64,000 bases of DNA from Vicingus sp036171675 (GCA_036171675.1 JAVHRO010000080.1:28807-92806); one strand, 5' to 3'. Positions 15,470 through 25,436 are shown, counted from the first letter of the stretch. Made by a program: numbers and translations. Notes: generated by a model not told the origin, from the sequence alone.

Positions 15470-18400
15470 ATGATTAAATTTTTATTGACCATTTTTTTGT
15501 TACTAAAATTCGTCTGCTTAAATGCGCAAGAAACCTTTATAACTAACGGAACTCACAACAAAATCCAAAATTACTACGCTTTTAAAAATGCAACCATTTT
15601 TGTTGATTATCAAACCAAAATTGAAAACGGTGTTTTAATTATTAAAGAAGGAAAAGTTGTTGAAGTCGGGACTACAAATGCGGTAAAAATTCCTGCGAAT
15701 GCGGTTGTTTACGATTTAAAAGGCAAATTTATTTACCCTTCGTTAATAGATATTTATACAGATTATGGTATGCCAAAAGTTGAAAAAGAAGGTAGAGAAC
15801 GTTTTAATCAACAATTTGAAACCAATAAAAAGGGGGCATACAATTGGAATCAAGCTGTACACCCTGAAGTTGAATCAGGACAATTGTTTGCTGTTGACGA
15901 TAAAAAAGCGGAAGAATTAAGGAAATTAGGTTTTGGAACTGTTTTGACGCATCAGCAAGACGGAATTGTTAGAGGTACTTCAGCATTGGTAACGCTTGCT
16001 AATGACCAAGCCAATCAAATAATGATTAACGATAAAGTGGCTTCACATTTATCGTTTAACAAAGGCTCTTCTACACAAGATTATCCGGGATCGTTAATGG
16101 GTTCTATTGCCTTAATTCGACAAACGTATTACGATGTAGATTGGTATTTTAATAACAAAAATTTACCAGAATACAACATTTCATTAGCAAAAATGATGGA
16201 AAATTGGGCATTACCTTCCATTTTTGAGGTGCAAGATAAACTAGATATTTTACGTGCCGACAAAATTGGTGATGAGTTTGAAGTACAATACATTTTTAAA
16301 GGTGTTGGTGATGAATATGAAAGAATTAACGAAATTAAAGCAACTGGCGGAAAATTAATTATTCCAGTAAATTTCCCCGAAGCTTATGATGTTGCCGACC
16401 CTTATGTTGCTATGTTGATTCCGTTTAGTGATTTAAAAAGATGGGAAATGGCCCCTTACAACTTAGGAATTATTGCTAAAAATCAAGTAGATTTTGCCAT
16501 AACAACGAGTGGTTTAAAGGACCAAAAAGTGTTTTTCGAAAACCTTAGAAAAGCCATAAAAAATGGACTAACCGAACAAGATGCCCTTAAAGCATTAACG
16601 TATTCGCCTGCCCAATTTGTAAAGGCTTACGATAAAGTGGGTAGTTTGGAAAAAGACAAGTTGGCGAATTTTATCATTACTTCAAGTAACTTATTCGACG
16701 AAAAAAATATCATACACGAAAACTGGATCAAAGGAACAAAATATCTTATCAACGATTACAATGTTCTTGATATTCGTGGAACTTACAATTTGAAAATTGC
16801 CGAAAAAGTATATGCTCTAAAAGTAAAAGGCGAACTAGAAAGTCTTATTGGAGAAATTCAACTCAGTAATAAAAATGGTAGTGGAAAATTTGATACCACC
16901 AACATTGCTGTTGATATTAAACTGCAAACCAATAACATTTCGTTAAACTTTAATCCAAACGACGAATTTTCTAAAAACATGATTCGGTTAAGCGGTTATG
17001 TAAATTACAACACCGTAATTTGGGAGGGAAATGGACAATTTGCCAATGGTGAATGGCTGAAATGGTCGGCTATAAAAGGAGAAAACGTAAAAGAAATTAA
17101 AAACAAAACGGATACAACGAAAATTGATTCGTTAATAATCCCAAAAATGTATTACCCCAACATGAGTTTTGGTTTTGACTCTATTCCAAAAGCAACAACC
17201 ATTTTAATCAAAAACACCACTGTTTGGACTAACGAAACAGAAGGAATTTTAAAAAATACCGATGTATTGTTGAAAGATGGAAAAATAGTTCAAATAGGTA
17301 AAGATTTGGTTGCAGATAGTGCTTTGGAGGTGGATGGAACAAACAAACACTTAACAGCAGGAATTATTGACGAACACTCACACATTGCCATAAGCAGAGG
17401 CGTTAACGAATGTACACAGGCTGTTACTGCCGAAGTAAGCATTGCTGATGTGGTAGATTGCGACGATATTAACATTTACCGACAATTAGCTGGTGGTGTG
17501 GTGGCTTCTCAATTGCTACATGGCTCATGTAACCCTATTGGCGGACAATCGGCATTAATAAAACTAAAATGGGGAAGTAGCCCTGAGGAGATGAAAATTA
17601 AGGAAACCGACGGTTTTATCAAATTTGCGTTGGGCGAAAATGTAAAACAATCGAACTGGGGTCCATTTAACCGTTCACGTTTTCCTCAAACCCGAATGGG
17701 TGTGGAGCAAGTTTATTACGATGCATTTATTCGTGCAAAAGAATACCAAAATGCTTGGAATGCCTTTGCAACACTTTCCCCTAAAATGAAAGAAACAAGT
17801 TACGCTCCACGTATCGATTTAGAAATGGAAACCCTAAACGAAATCTTAAACAAAGAACGTTTCATTTCTTGTCATTCCTATGTTCAATCGGAAATTAATA
17901 TGCTCATGCACGTTGCCGATTCGATGGGTTTTAGCGTAAATACATTTACCCATATTTTAGAAGGATATAAAATTGCCGACAAAATGAAAGCACATGCTGC
18001 CGGGGGAGCAACTTTCTCCGATTGGTGGGCATACAAATTTGAAGTAAACGATGCCATTCCATACAATGCTGCTATCATGAATAAACAAGGAATTGTTACC
18101 GCTATCAATTCTGATGATGCAGAAATGGGGCGTCGGTTAAATCAGGAGGCAGCTAAATCGGTTAAATATGGCGGAATGAGTGAAGAAGATGCTTTAAAAA
18201 TGGTAACCTTAAATCCTGCAAAATTATTGCATTTAGATAATCAAATAGGAAGTATTAAAGTGGGTAAGAGTGCCGATGTGGTATTATGGACAGCAAATCC
18301 TCTATCTATTTATGCAACCGTTGATAAAACCATTATAGAAGGTGTGGTTTATTTTGATAGAGTAACCGATGAATTGTTGCAAAAGAAATTTGCAGCCGAA

Positions 18401-18514
18401 AAAACTACCTTAATTGAAAAAATGCTTGAGGTGAAAAAAAATGGAGGGAAAACCCAAAAACCTCAGGCAAAACCTAAACATAATTATCATTGCGATACGG
18501 TTGGCGAACTATAA
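15470..18514 (+). CDS. Secreted double amidohydrolase-family protein
   Basis: A 1014-residue exported protein with a signal peptide (residues 1-19, ending LNAQ). Two metal-dependent amidohydrolase modules are fused. The first (about 30-430) has lost the HxH metal motif and looks degenerate. The second (about 590-960) keeps EHSHIA (HxH), SCHSYVQ, THILEG and the catalytic-type Asp in AINSDDAEMGRR. Proteins of this layout occur across Bacteroidota and are presumed periplasmic cyclic amidases or peptidase-like enzymes; substrate unknown. The next gene is a single-module homologue, so the pair probably works together. Confidence 0.82.
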   Translation: MIKFLLTIFLLLKFVCLNAQETFITNGTHNKIQNYYAFKNATIFVDYQTKIENGVLIIKEGKVVEVGTTNAVKIPANAVVYDLKGKFIYPSLIDIYTDYGMPKVEKEGRERFNQQFETNKKGAYNWNQAVHPEVESGQLFAVDDKKAEELRKLGFGTVLTHQQDGIVRGTSALVTLANDQANQIMINDKVASHLSFNKGSSTQDYPGSLMGSIALIRQTYYDVDWYFNNKNLPEYNISLAKMMENWALPSIFEVQDKLDILRADKIGDEFEVQYIFKGVGDEYERINEIKATGGKLIIPVNFPEAYDVADPYVAMLIPFSDLKRWEMAPYNLGIIAKNQVDFAITTSGLKDQKVFFENLRKAIKNGLTEQDALKALTYSPAQFVKAYDKVGSLEKDKLANFIITSSNLFDEKNIIHENWIKGTKYLINDYNVLDIRGTYNLKIAEKVYALKVKGELESLIGEIQLSNKNGSGKFDTTNIAVDIKLQTNNISLNFNPNDEFSKNMIRLSGYVNYNTVIWEGNGQFANGEWLKWSAIKGENVKEIKNKTDTTKIDSLIIPKMYYPNMSFGFDSIPKATTILIKNTTVWTNETEGILKNTDVLLKDGKIVQIGKDLVADSALEVDGTNKHLTAGIIDEHSHIAISRGVNECTQAVTAEVSIADVVDCDDINIYRQLAGGVVASQLLHGSCNPIGGQSALIKLKWGSSPEEMKIKETDGFIKFALGENVKQSNWGPFNRSRFPQTRMGVEQVYYDAFIRAKEYQNAWNAFATLSPKMKETSYAPRIDLEMETLNEILNKERFISCHSYVQSEINMLMHVADSMGFSVNTFTHILEGYKIADKMKAHAAGGATFSDWWAYKFEVNDAIPYNAAIMNKQGIVTAINSDDAEMGRRLNQEAAKSVKYGGMSEEDALKMVTLNPAKLLHLDNQIGSIKVGKSADVVLWTANPLSIYATVDKTIIEGVVYFDRVTDELLQKKFAAEKTTLIEKMLEVKKNGGKTQKPQAKPKHNYHCDTVGEL

Positions 18515-18575
18515 TTAGACAATTAAATGATTTGAAAATGTGATAATTAATATACTCGCATCAAACATAAAAATT

Positions 18576-19874
18576 ATGAAAACAACATCTATTTTACTAG
18601 CAATAACTTTCTTCTTTCTTTTTTCAACTTTCTACTGTGTAGCACAAGTTGAAACTCCTGCACCAACACAAACCAAATCCATTTTATTAATGAATGGTGT
18701 TGCTCATTTAGGCAACGGAAATGTCATTGAAAATTCAGTTATTGCTTTTAAACACGGAAAACTGACTATGGTTGCCGATGCTCGTGTGGTAAAAATTAAT
18801 CCAAAAGAATTTGACACTATAATTAATATACAGGGCAAACATGTTTATCCTGGATTTATTGCTCCAAACTCTACTTTGGGTTTGGTAGAAATTGATGCCG
18901 TTAGAGCAAGTGATGACCAATATGAAACAGGAAATTTTACTCCTCATGTTCGCTCGTTAATTGCCTATAATGCCGAATCGAAAATTACCACTACGGTTAG
19001 AAGTAATGGGGTGTTGATGGCACAAATAACGCCAAGAGGAAACGTGGTTTCAGGTACTTCCTCAATTGTTCAGTTGGATGCATGGAACTGGGAAGATGCT
19101 ACATACAAAAAAGACGACGGAATTCATGTAAACTGGCATCGAATGTATAATCCTTGGACTGGAAAACCCAACGAAAAATACACCGAAAATGTAAATGAGT
19201 TAAAAACCTTTTTTGCCGATGCTTTGGCTTACTCAAAGGTAGCAAGTTATCCCGAAAAAAACCTGCGTTTCGAATCCATGAGGGGTTTGTTTAATGGTTC
19301 TCAAACCTTGTATATCCATACCAATTATGTAAAAGAAATTACCGATGCCGTTTATTTTGCAAAGGCTTACGATATTAAAAAAGTAGTTCTTGTTGGTGGT
19401 TATGATGCTTGGATGGTGGCTGATATGCTAAAAGATAATAATGTTTCAATCATGTTAAAAAGAGTTCACGATTTGCCTATAAACCAAGATGATGATGTGT
19501 ATTTACCGTACAAATTACCCAAGAAATTGTTAGCTGCTGGCGTGTTATTTTGTATAGAAAATTCGGGCGATATGGAAGCTATGAATACACGAAATTTACC
19601 TTTTTTAGCTGGAACTACTGCTGCTTATGGTTTAACCAAAGAACAAGCCTTACAACTAATTACTTTAAATACAGCTAAAATTTTGGGCATTGATGCAACT
19701 TGTGGTAGTCTTGAACCGGGAAAAGACGCTACCTTGTTTATCTCAACAGGTGATGCATTAGACATGGAAACCAACAATGTAGAAGAAGCATTTATTCAAG
19801 GTAGAAAACTTGATTTAGACAATTTCCAGAAAAAATTATACAAAAAGTATAGCGAGAAGTACGAGGTAAAATAA
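18576..19874 (+). CDS. Secreted amidohydrolase-like protein
   Basis: From the ATG at 18576 this is a 432-residue protein whose N-terminus is a good signal peptide (MKTTSILLAI and following hydrophobic residues, cleavage near CVAQ). An in-frame ATG-like start at 18540 (GTG) would add 12 residues before the signal and is less likely. The body resembles the first, degenerate module of the preceding gene: IQGKHVYPGFIAPNS, TPRGNVVSGTSSIVQ, and a C-terminal ALQLITLNTAKILGIDATCGSLEPGKDA typical of amidohydrolase ends. The HxH motif is missing, so it may be a non-catalytic partner. Confidence 0.78.
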   Translation: MKTTSILLAITFFFLFSTFYCVAQVETPAPTQTKSILLMNGVAHLGNGNVIENSVIAFKHGKLTMVADARVVKINPKEFDTIINIQGKHVYPGFIAPNSTLGLVEIDAVRASDDQYETGNFTPHVRSLIAYNAESKITTTVRSNGVLMAQITPRGNVVSGTSSIVQLDAWNWEDATYKKDDGIHVNWHRMYNPWTGKPNEKYTENVNELKTFFADALAYSKVASYPEKNLRFESMRGLFNGSQTLYIHTNYVKEITDAVYFAKAYDIKKVVLVGGYDAWMVADMLKDNNVSIMLKRVHDLPINQDDDVYLPYKLPKKLLAAGVLFCIENSGDMEAMNTRNLPFLAGTTAAYGLTKEQALQLITLNTAKILGIDATCGSLEPGKDATLFISTGDALDMETNNVEEAFIQGRKLDLDNFQKKLYKKYSEKYEVK

Positions 19875-19952
19875 AGGCAAAGTTAAAAAGGGTCACTTCG
19901 TTCGTTCAAATGGAGGTTCATCATTTACTGCTTTTTCTTTCGCTATCTTCGT

Positions 19953-20360
19953 CCCCCGAGTACTCGGGGGAACCAGTGGTTAATTGTTAATAGAAATAGG
20001 AAAGTATTGTGATCTATCCGTCAGCTGACGGACTGCCTACGTAGGAGAGGGGTTGAGTACGTCCCTGCGAAGGCAGGGAACCAGTGGTTTTCCTTATTAT
20101 ATTCGAAATAATTAGGAATAGTGTTTTGGTCTAGACTCCTGCCTTCGCAGGAGAGGTGTTTCAGCCAACGTTCTGAGTACTCGGGACAATAGTTATTTTG
20201 TTTGTGGGGACACAAACGAAAGCTAGGAAAACTGTCAATTCGTCCGTCAGCTGACGGATTACGAAGCGTATCGAGAAAGCGATAGTTTTTATCTAAAATT
20301 TCTTTTGTTTGTCATGCTGAACAATATTTTGTGTCCTAGCCTGCCCCGATTTCTCGGGGA
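19953..20360. repeat. Mosaic of short perfect palindromes
   Basis: The gene-free stretch 19875-20778 is built mainly from palindromes: CCCCCGAGTACTCGGGGG (19953-19970), TCCGTCAGCTGACGGA twice (20017-20032, 20243-20258), CCTACGTAGG (20036-20045), CCCTGC-GAAG-GCAGGG (20063-20078), CTCCTGC-CTTC-GCAGGAG (20136-20153), GAGTACTC (20175-20182) and CCCCGA-TTTC-TCGGGG (20344-20359). The words GGGAACCAGTGGTT also repeat (about 19968 and 20076). GC content of the palindromes is far above the surroundings. I see no gene here. Confidence 0.8.
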
Positions 20361-20660
20361 GTATTCGGGGCTACAAAATGAAGTGAAGCATCTATTTTAA
20401 AACATTTGTTCCTTTTCAATCAGATTATTAATATCATTTTTATTGTTATAAATAGGTATTAATTCTACTTTGTGGTCTTCACTTCGTTTGTTTTACATAA
20501 ATCATACTGATTTCTGAACAAACATCGTTCAGAATGACAAGAGGCTCATCATTTCGTGTTTATCTTTCTTTTGTCATACCTTCCTTTCTTTTGTCATGCT
20601 GAACAAAATTTATGCAAAAAACCAGTTGGGGTTTTTGTAAATAAATGAAGTGAAGCATCT
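20311..20660. repeat. Two copies of a GTCATGCTGAACA element
   Basis: GTCATGCTGAACA at 20311-20323 is followed 52 bp later by AAATGAAGTGAAGCATCT (20376-20393); the same pair recurs at 20592-20604 and 20643-20660. The ends of each copy are partly complementary (ATGCTGAAC and GTGAAGCAT), so each may fold into a long hairpin. A related fragment, GTTCAGAATGACAAG, lies between them near 20528. Confidence 0.6.
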
Positions 20661-20778
20661 AATTTTTTCCAGCACATCAAATACTGATTAACCCTATTAC
20701 TATTAATTATCATCCTCAGATTTTATAACTCCATATTTATCTGTTTTAAGATTATTTATTTCAAATTTTCAGCTTGAT

Positions 20779-23328
20779 TTAATGCTCTCTACATTTTGCA
20801 CAATATAAATTTTTAATGGTCTGATTATCAAAAACTGGCAGAGAAATGTTACATCCACCAATAAACATATCACACCATTCTTCATTTGTAAGTTTATCAA
20901 TACTCTCTTGAATTACAAGTTCATAATTCGAATAGATGGGGTCATATGACTTCAAAAAGTAGTAACATTTTACATAAAGTTGATAATGTTGGGGTTCGTA
21001 ATTCGGTTCATTTATTAATTCCTCTAATATAGGCATCGCCCAATGTAATTCTCCCATAAAAATAAAATATTGAGCAATTTGAAATTTAAAATCATTGCTA
21101 TATTTTTCCAAATCTTTTGTATAATATTCATGTAAATATGGTTTTGCTTTTTTAACCATTGAATATTTACCGTTTGATTCAAGATAATATTCGTTAACAT
21201 AATTGTGTTGAAGTCTACAATTAAGGGCTTCAATTGTATCAATACCAAAATTTGCTTTCGTTAAATAACTAATTAAATATTTTAATCTTTTCTCCTCTTC
21301 TTTATACCCAATATTTTCATTAACATTAAAAGAAGTGAAGTAAAAATGTGTTTTTAATTCCTGTGAGTCAAACGATTTTATTTCTATTAACGATTTTAAT
21401 TCATTTAAAAGAACAGCATTTGACATCTTATTAGGTGAATATTGATAATCAAATAACAATCTGTCATATTTCAAATCAGGTTGATTAACATAAGGCAAGG
21501 AAAGTTGGTCGTACGAAAGTTCACCATCTATAACTTTATTAAAAAGAAAATTCTGAATATCTATTAGTCGTTTTATACTACTTGACTGTAACTTTTCGTT
21601 TTCTTTAACCAATATTGAATTAAATTCCTCTATGGCATTTTTAATCGTTATTTCGTTACTTATTATAGATTTCAAAAACAATTTCACATAAACATATCTT
21701 TGGTCTTTTAAATAATTTTCTAAACGTAACACATTGTTAGAGTCGTTAATAAAACTTCTAATCTCTACAGTATCCATGTTCGATAAATAAGAAAACTCCG
21801 TATTCTTTATTTGATTAAAAAACAGGTCCCAATTCTCCGTTGTTGTTAATTTAAAATCTATTGATTCTACTTGATTAACTTTAAAACAATCGAGTATGAC
21901 ATCAGCTCTTTTTCTAAACAAATGTTCATTAATTTCTTTTGTGCCTTCAACACTTGCATAAGATTCTAATGTTGCCTTTTGAACTATGGTTCCACTGTTT
22001 TTTAATTCCTCAATTTTTTTATTCACGATGTTATGATCAAATTCTGTTTTATTTTGTTCAAATACTACTTTAAACCTTATAGAATTATTGAGTTTATTTG
22101 GCAAATAATTGAAATTAGGAAATTCTTTTTTTATTGGTAATTCTGGAATTTCATTGGTTAGTTTTTCACCACAGATAGATATTCCTTCTATTATTTTACA
22201 AATTCTATTATGAGAATAAATTAAAATGTTTAAATTAAATCTCTCTCCTTTAGCAGATAAAGGAAACTGTCCTATATTAATTGTTAAAAATTCATCTTTA
22301 TCTAAATGAATTTTTTTAGCTTTTAATTCTTCTTCTTTTTGTTTAATAGCATCTAGAATAGATTTTTTAAACATTGGAGGAGTAATGTACCCATCAAATT
22401 CACAGCGTCCATTTCGTCTGGTAGGTACTATGTAATTATCACTTAAGTTGCAGGAGTAATTGTATTTAAACAATACTGTTTCCATTGATAAACCATCTTT
22501 TTTATGTTTAAAATATGATTTTATACTATTTAAATCCCTCATTCTAATTCCAAAATAAAGAGAATCATTATAATAACCGGTAGCAATAGTATTAATGTTA
22601 AATACAGAGGTTCGAGTGTCTGAACAAAATTTATTTTTTTTATTTTCTTTTATACCATAAGCGTGCTTTTTATGTATATTACCTATGATGGGTTCAAAAT
22701 TTTTAAGTAATTCTTCGGGGATTTCTTCAGCAAATGGAAAAAGAGGTTCATTTTTTTTGTATAAATACAAATTATTTACCGTAGCAAATTTTTGGACACA
22801 TCTTAATTCATTTAAATTTTCATTATATATTATGGATACACCTGTAATATCATAATCACTGGTAATAATATTGGCATAATGACCGGGAGAATTTACCCAA
22901 AGTAACCTCATTGCTTTTGCTGCTTCTAAATAGGTATCTGTTCTAATTGCCTCTCCTTTTATTTGAAAGCTTGAATGAAGTGATATTTGAACTAGATTCT
23001 CTCCAACTCCATAATTCTTGGCTCCAAAAAATTCTGCTCGTAGTTGAGGAGTGTACTTGTTAGGTTTCTTATTTTCATAATGACTTAGAAGCCTATGTTG
23101 ATTTAAATAAACAGCATGATCAGCAGCTGCTATGTATAAAATAGAGTCATTTACTAATTTCGGTATTCCTAAATCAGTTCGAACATCATCAATTTGTTTT
23201 TTAACTAGGTGTTCTAAATATTTGATGTTTAAATTTTTAGTGTCGATAACATCCATTGGCGATTGACACCATCCAATTAATGGTAACATGAAGATTAAAA
23301 TAATGATATTTAATTTCGAAGGTTTCAT
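20779..23328 (-). CDS. CAP-domain protein with OmpA-like and TPR-like regions
   Basis: A large 849-residue exported protein (signal peptide 1-21). Residues about 30-195 form a CAP/SCP domain: AADHAVYLNQHRLLSHYE, GVGENLVQIS and LLWVNSPGHYANI. Around 405-490 an OmpA/MotB-like stretch is seen (VVFEQNKTEFDHNI, then LESYASVEGTKEINEHLFRKRADVI), suggesting contact with peptidoglycan. The last 200 residues are helical and TPR-like, ending with CAKC. CAP proteins are usually secreted; their roles in Bacteroidota are unclear. The gene is followed, across a palindromic element, by a second CAP gene on the same strand, and is embedded in repeat-rich DNA. Confidence 0.72.
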   Translation of the reverse strand: MKPSKLNIIILIFMLPLIGWCQSPMDVIDTKNLNIKYLEHLVKKQIDDVRTDLGIPKLVNDSILYIAAADHAVYLNQHRLLSHYENKKPNKYTPQLRAEFFGAKNYGVGENLVQISLHSSFQIKGEAIRTDTYLEAAKAMRLLWVNSPGHYANIITSDYDITGVSIIYNENLNELRCVQKFATVNNLYLYKKNEPLFPFAEEIPEELLKNFEPIIGNIHKKHAYGIKENKKNKFCSDTRTSVFNINTIATGYYNDSLYFGIRMRDLNSIKSYFKHKKDGLSMETVLFKYNYSCNLSDNYIVPTRRNGRCEFDGYITPPMFKKSILDAIKQKEEELKAKKIHLDKDEFLTINIGQFPLSAKGERFNLNILIYSHNRICKIIEGISICGEKLTNEIPELPIKKEFPNFNYLPNKLNNSIRFKVVFEQNKTEFDHNIVNKKIEELKNSGTIVQKATLESYASVEGTKEINEHLFRKRADVILDCFKVNQVESIDFKLTTTENWDLFFNQIKNTEFSYLSNMDTVEIRSFINDSNNVLRLENYLKDQRYVYVKLFLKSIISNEITIKNAIEEFNSILVKENEKLQSSSIKRLIDIQNFLFNKVIDGELSYDQLSLPYVNQPDLKYDRLLFDYQYSPNKMSNAVLLNELKSLIEIKSFDSQELKTHFYFTSFNVNENIGYKEEEKRLKYLISYLTKANFGIDTIEALNCRLQHNYVNEYYLESNGKYSMVKKAKPYLHEYYTKDLEKYSNDFKFQIAQYFIFMGELHWAMPILEELINEPNYEPQHYQLYVKCYYFLKSYDPIYSNYELVIQESIDKLTNEEWCDMFIGGCNISLPVFDNQTIKNLYCAKCREH

Positions 23329-23343
23329 AAATTTAATTTATTT

Positions 23344-23505
23344 AACGTGAGTTCGATATAAGAAGTTCAATTGTAAGTTTTGTCATATTGAGTGAATTTT
23401 CAGAGAAAATTTGTATCGAAATAGACAAAACGATTTGTTTTAGATACTAAAATCTTGCAGATTTTCACTCAAACTGACATCGTTTTGTTATATCGAACTC
23501 ACGTT
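23344..23505. repeat. 162-bp nested inverted-repeat element
   Basis: A 17-bp end AACGTGAGTTCGATATA (23344-23360) is exactly inverted at 23489-23505. Inside are further inverted pairs: TGAGTGAATTTTC with GATTTTCACTCA, and CAAAACGAT with ATCGTTTTG. The whole could fold into one long stem. It carries no ORF and lies between the two CAP genes. It resembles a miniature mobile element or a REP-like palindromic unit; no target duplication was confirmed. Confidence 0.75.
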
Positions 23506-23579
23506 TACTTAGTGAACAATAAATTCGAACTGACATTTGTGTTTATTTCAACCGTTTGGTGAAACTTTTAATTTTTTAC

Positions 23580-24614
23580 CTACACCGCAATACTTACCAA
23601 CGCGATTCTTATTCGGTCTTTTCTTTTTACTATGGCAATGCTCATCCCCATTTTTTTTGTATGGATGAGTTCTTGGTTTTTTTTAAGGTATTCAACTAGC
23701 TCGTTAGTAACCAAATCGATATTAAAATCGTTCGCTTTTTTTTCGATAACCAAATGGCAAATGTGTTTTTGTGTTTTAAAACCTATCATTCCTTTGGTGT
23801 TGATGGTTTCTTGTTTTGATAAAATAATGTTTTGCGTTTCTTTGGTGGCTGGTCTTATGTTTACAATAGCCCTGGCACTTCGGTTGGCTTCATCATTTAG
23901 TTTATTGGTTTGTTTTGGTTTAATGTTTAAAACCTTTAATATTTTATCCAGCACCGAGCTCAACATTTCTTGCTGAATGTTTACATAATTTGGCATTAAA
24001 TTTTTGTTCTTTTTTGTTGCCAACGGTTCGTTTATGTAGTTGGGTGTCTTATAACCGTAAGAAAACACATTGGTTCCCCAAACATTATCTTCGTTGATGC
24101 AAAATGCAACGCCATGCCTTATAAAACCTTGCGACAACATGTTCTCGTTATATGCAGGCGAGGATTTCCATTGCTCAAATGATTCTTTGGCAATGTTTAT
24201 GGCAGTTTCCTCTACGGTTTTTCCTTTACAACTAAAGTTTAGTAAAATGTTTTCGCCGTTAATAGAAAATTCGGGTTTGTTTTCGGCAGCATAAAAATAG
24301 CGGTTTTCGGCATTTTTATCGGTCGAGCATTTTTCTTGGTGCGAAAGCCTTTGGTATATACGCATCCAGTAGCTGTGGTTTCTGGCTGATAACCACATGG
24401 TTTCGTCCCAAGCCAATAATGGCAAGTTGTTTTCGCTACGGTATTGGTTTATTAGTTTGTTAAACTCTAAGGCAGCAGCTCGTTCAATGGCGAGTGTTTT
24501 GTTGTTGTCTTTGTTTTCTACCAGCTCTTGCAAACCACTTATGGTGTAAAATTGAGCAGTGCTTGTGTTGGTGCATATCAATATCACCCCAAGTATTAAG
24601 CTTATTTTTTTCAT
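23580..24614 (-). CDS. CAP (SCP/PR1) domain secreted protein
   Basis: A 344-residue exported protein (signal peptide 1-20, ending STAQ) with a CAP domain at about 45-195: KLINQYRSENNLPLLAWDETMWLSARNHSYWM, LSHQEKC, GENILLNFS, SFEQWKSSPAYNENML and GVAFCI. The His/Glu pattern of the CAP cavity (RNHS, GEN) is present. The C-terminal part (200-344) is not recognised but ends in a compact mixed region. It is upstream of the larger CAP protein on the same strand, and the two may be a functional pair. The 360 bp upstream (24615-24973) is AT-rich with no gene seen. Confidence 0.78.
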   Translation of the reverse strand: MKKISLILGVILICTNTSTAQFYTISGLQELVENKDNNKTLAIERAAALEFNKLINQYRSENNLPLLAWDETMWLSARNHSYWMRIYQRLSHQEKCSTDKNAENRYFYAAENKPEFSINGENILLNFSCKGKTVEETAINIAKESFEQWKSSPAYNENMLSQGFIRHGVAFCINEDNVWGTNVFSYGYKTPNYINEPLATKKNKNLMPNYVNIQQEMLSSVLDKILKVLNIKPKQTNKLNDEANRSARAIVNIRPATKETQNIILSKQETINTKGMIGFKTQKHICHLVIEKKANDFNIDLVTNELVEYLKKNQELIHTKKMGMSIAIVKRKDRIRIALVSIAV

Positions 24615-24973
24615 GGTAATTAGGTTTTAATGTGATTAAACAAACAACGAGTGCATATTGTTTAAAATTGTATAAACCAGTAAAATAACTATATAATTCT
24701 ATTTTATTGTTTTAAATAAGAATATAATATTGATTATTGTATAAAACACAAAATAAAAGAAAACACAATAAATATAAAGTTTTGTAATTTTATTTTTAAA
24801 TAACAAACAACTGTCCTATATAAATCGGTAAATTCGTTTGTTGTATAATAGATGGTTTGTAGTTGCTAGCATACAAAGCTTTGCTTCAAATTAAAAACAG
24901 TTTAAGATAAAAATTCAGCACATCTAACAAAATGAGATAAATAATGTTTAACAAGTAAAAGATTTAATATAAA

Positions 24974-25261
24974 ATGAATGATTTTATTGAAGAACTTAGA
25001 AAGAATTTAATCTATTTTAATTGGGATATATTCTATAATAGTAAATTAGATATAGAAGAATATCGTTTGTCTGATTATTTGTTGTCAAATTGTGTATTTC
25101 TAATTTCAAAAGAAGCCACTGAAATTTCAATAATCATATCTTTAAAAAAAGGAAATATCTACCAACCTTCTAAGGCATATATTATTTCCATTAATTCAAA
25201 TGAAGGTAAATTGATTTTAGATTTAATGAATCAAGTAAAAAATCCCCCCCTCTGTCCGTAG
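24974..25261 (+). CDS. Hypothetical protein, possibly 3'-truncated
   Basis: A 95-residue ORF starting MNDFIEELRKNLIYF, with a mixed soluble composition and no family I recognise. Its last codons run through a tract of seven C (25244-25250) into the start of an inverted-repeat element whose TCCGTAG supplies the stop codon. The natural C-terminus may therefore have been lost, or a frame change may occur at the C tract. It is isolated in a repeat-rich patch between CAP genes and other small ORFs. Confidence 0.45.
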   Translation: MNDFIEELRKNLIYFNWDIFYNSKLDIEEYRLSDYLLSNCVFLISKEATEISIIISLKKGNIYQPSKAYIISINSNEGKLILDLMNQVKNPPLCP

Positions 25262-25395
25262 TTTGAGGCGATAGAGAAGAGCGGTGGCAACTACGGATTT
25301 ATAACTAGAAAGTAAATAAAAATTATATTTTGCAAAGAAATTAAGATAATAGTCCGTAGTTGCCATTACACACATGCTTGGCTTCAAACAACGGA
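25255..25395. repeat. Inverted pair of 43-nt units
   Basis: Two 43-nt units face each other at 25255-25297 and 25353-25395, separated by 55 bp. Each starts TCCGT(A/T)GTTTGA and ends TGGCAACTACGGA when read in the same sense; the middles differ. Each unit also has its own short terminal complementarity (TCCGTAGTT with AACTACGGA). No ORF is carried. Confidence 0.7.
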
Positions 25396-25436
25396 CAGAT
25401 TAGCGTAACTCGAAAATTGGAGATCCCCAGCTGGTG

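Noticed and set aside
20021..20215. Minus-strand ORF of 64 codons in the palindrome mosaic
   Set aside because: Made almost wholly of palindromic repeats; no protein-like pattern or start signal.
25255..25395. CRISPR-like array
   Set aside because: Only two facing units, inverted rather than direct, with variable middles and no cas genes.
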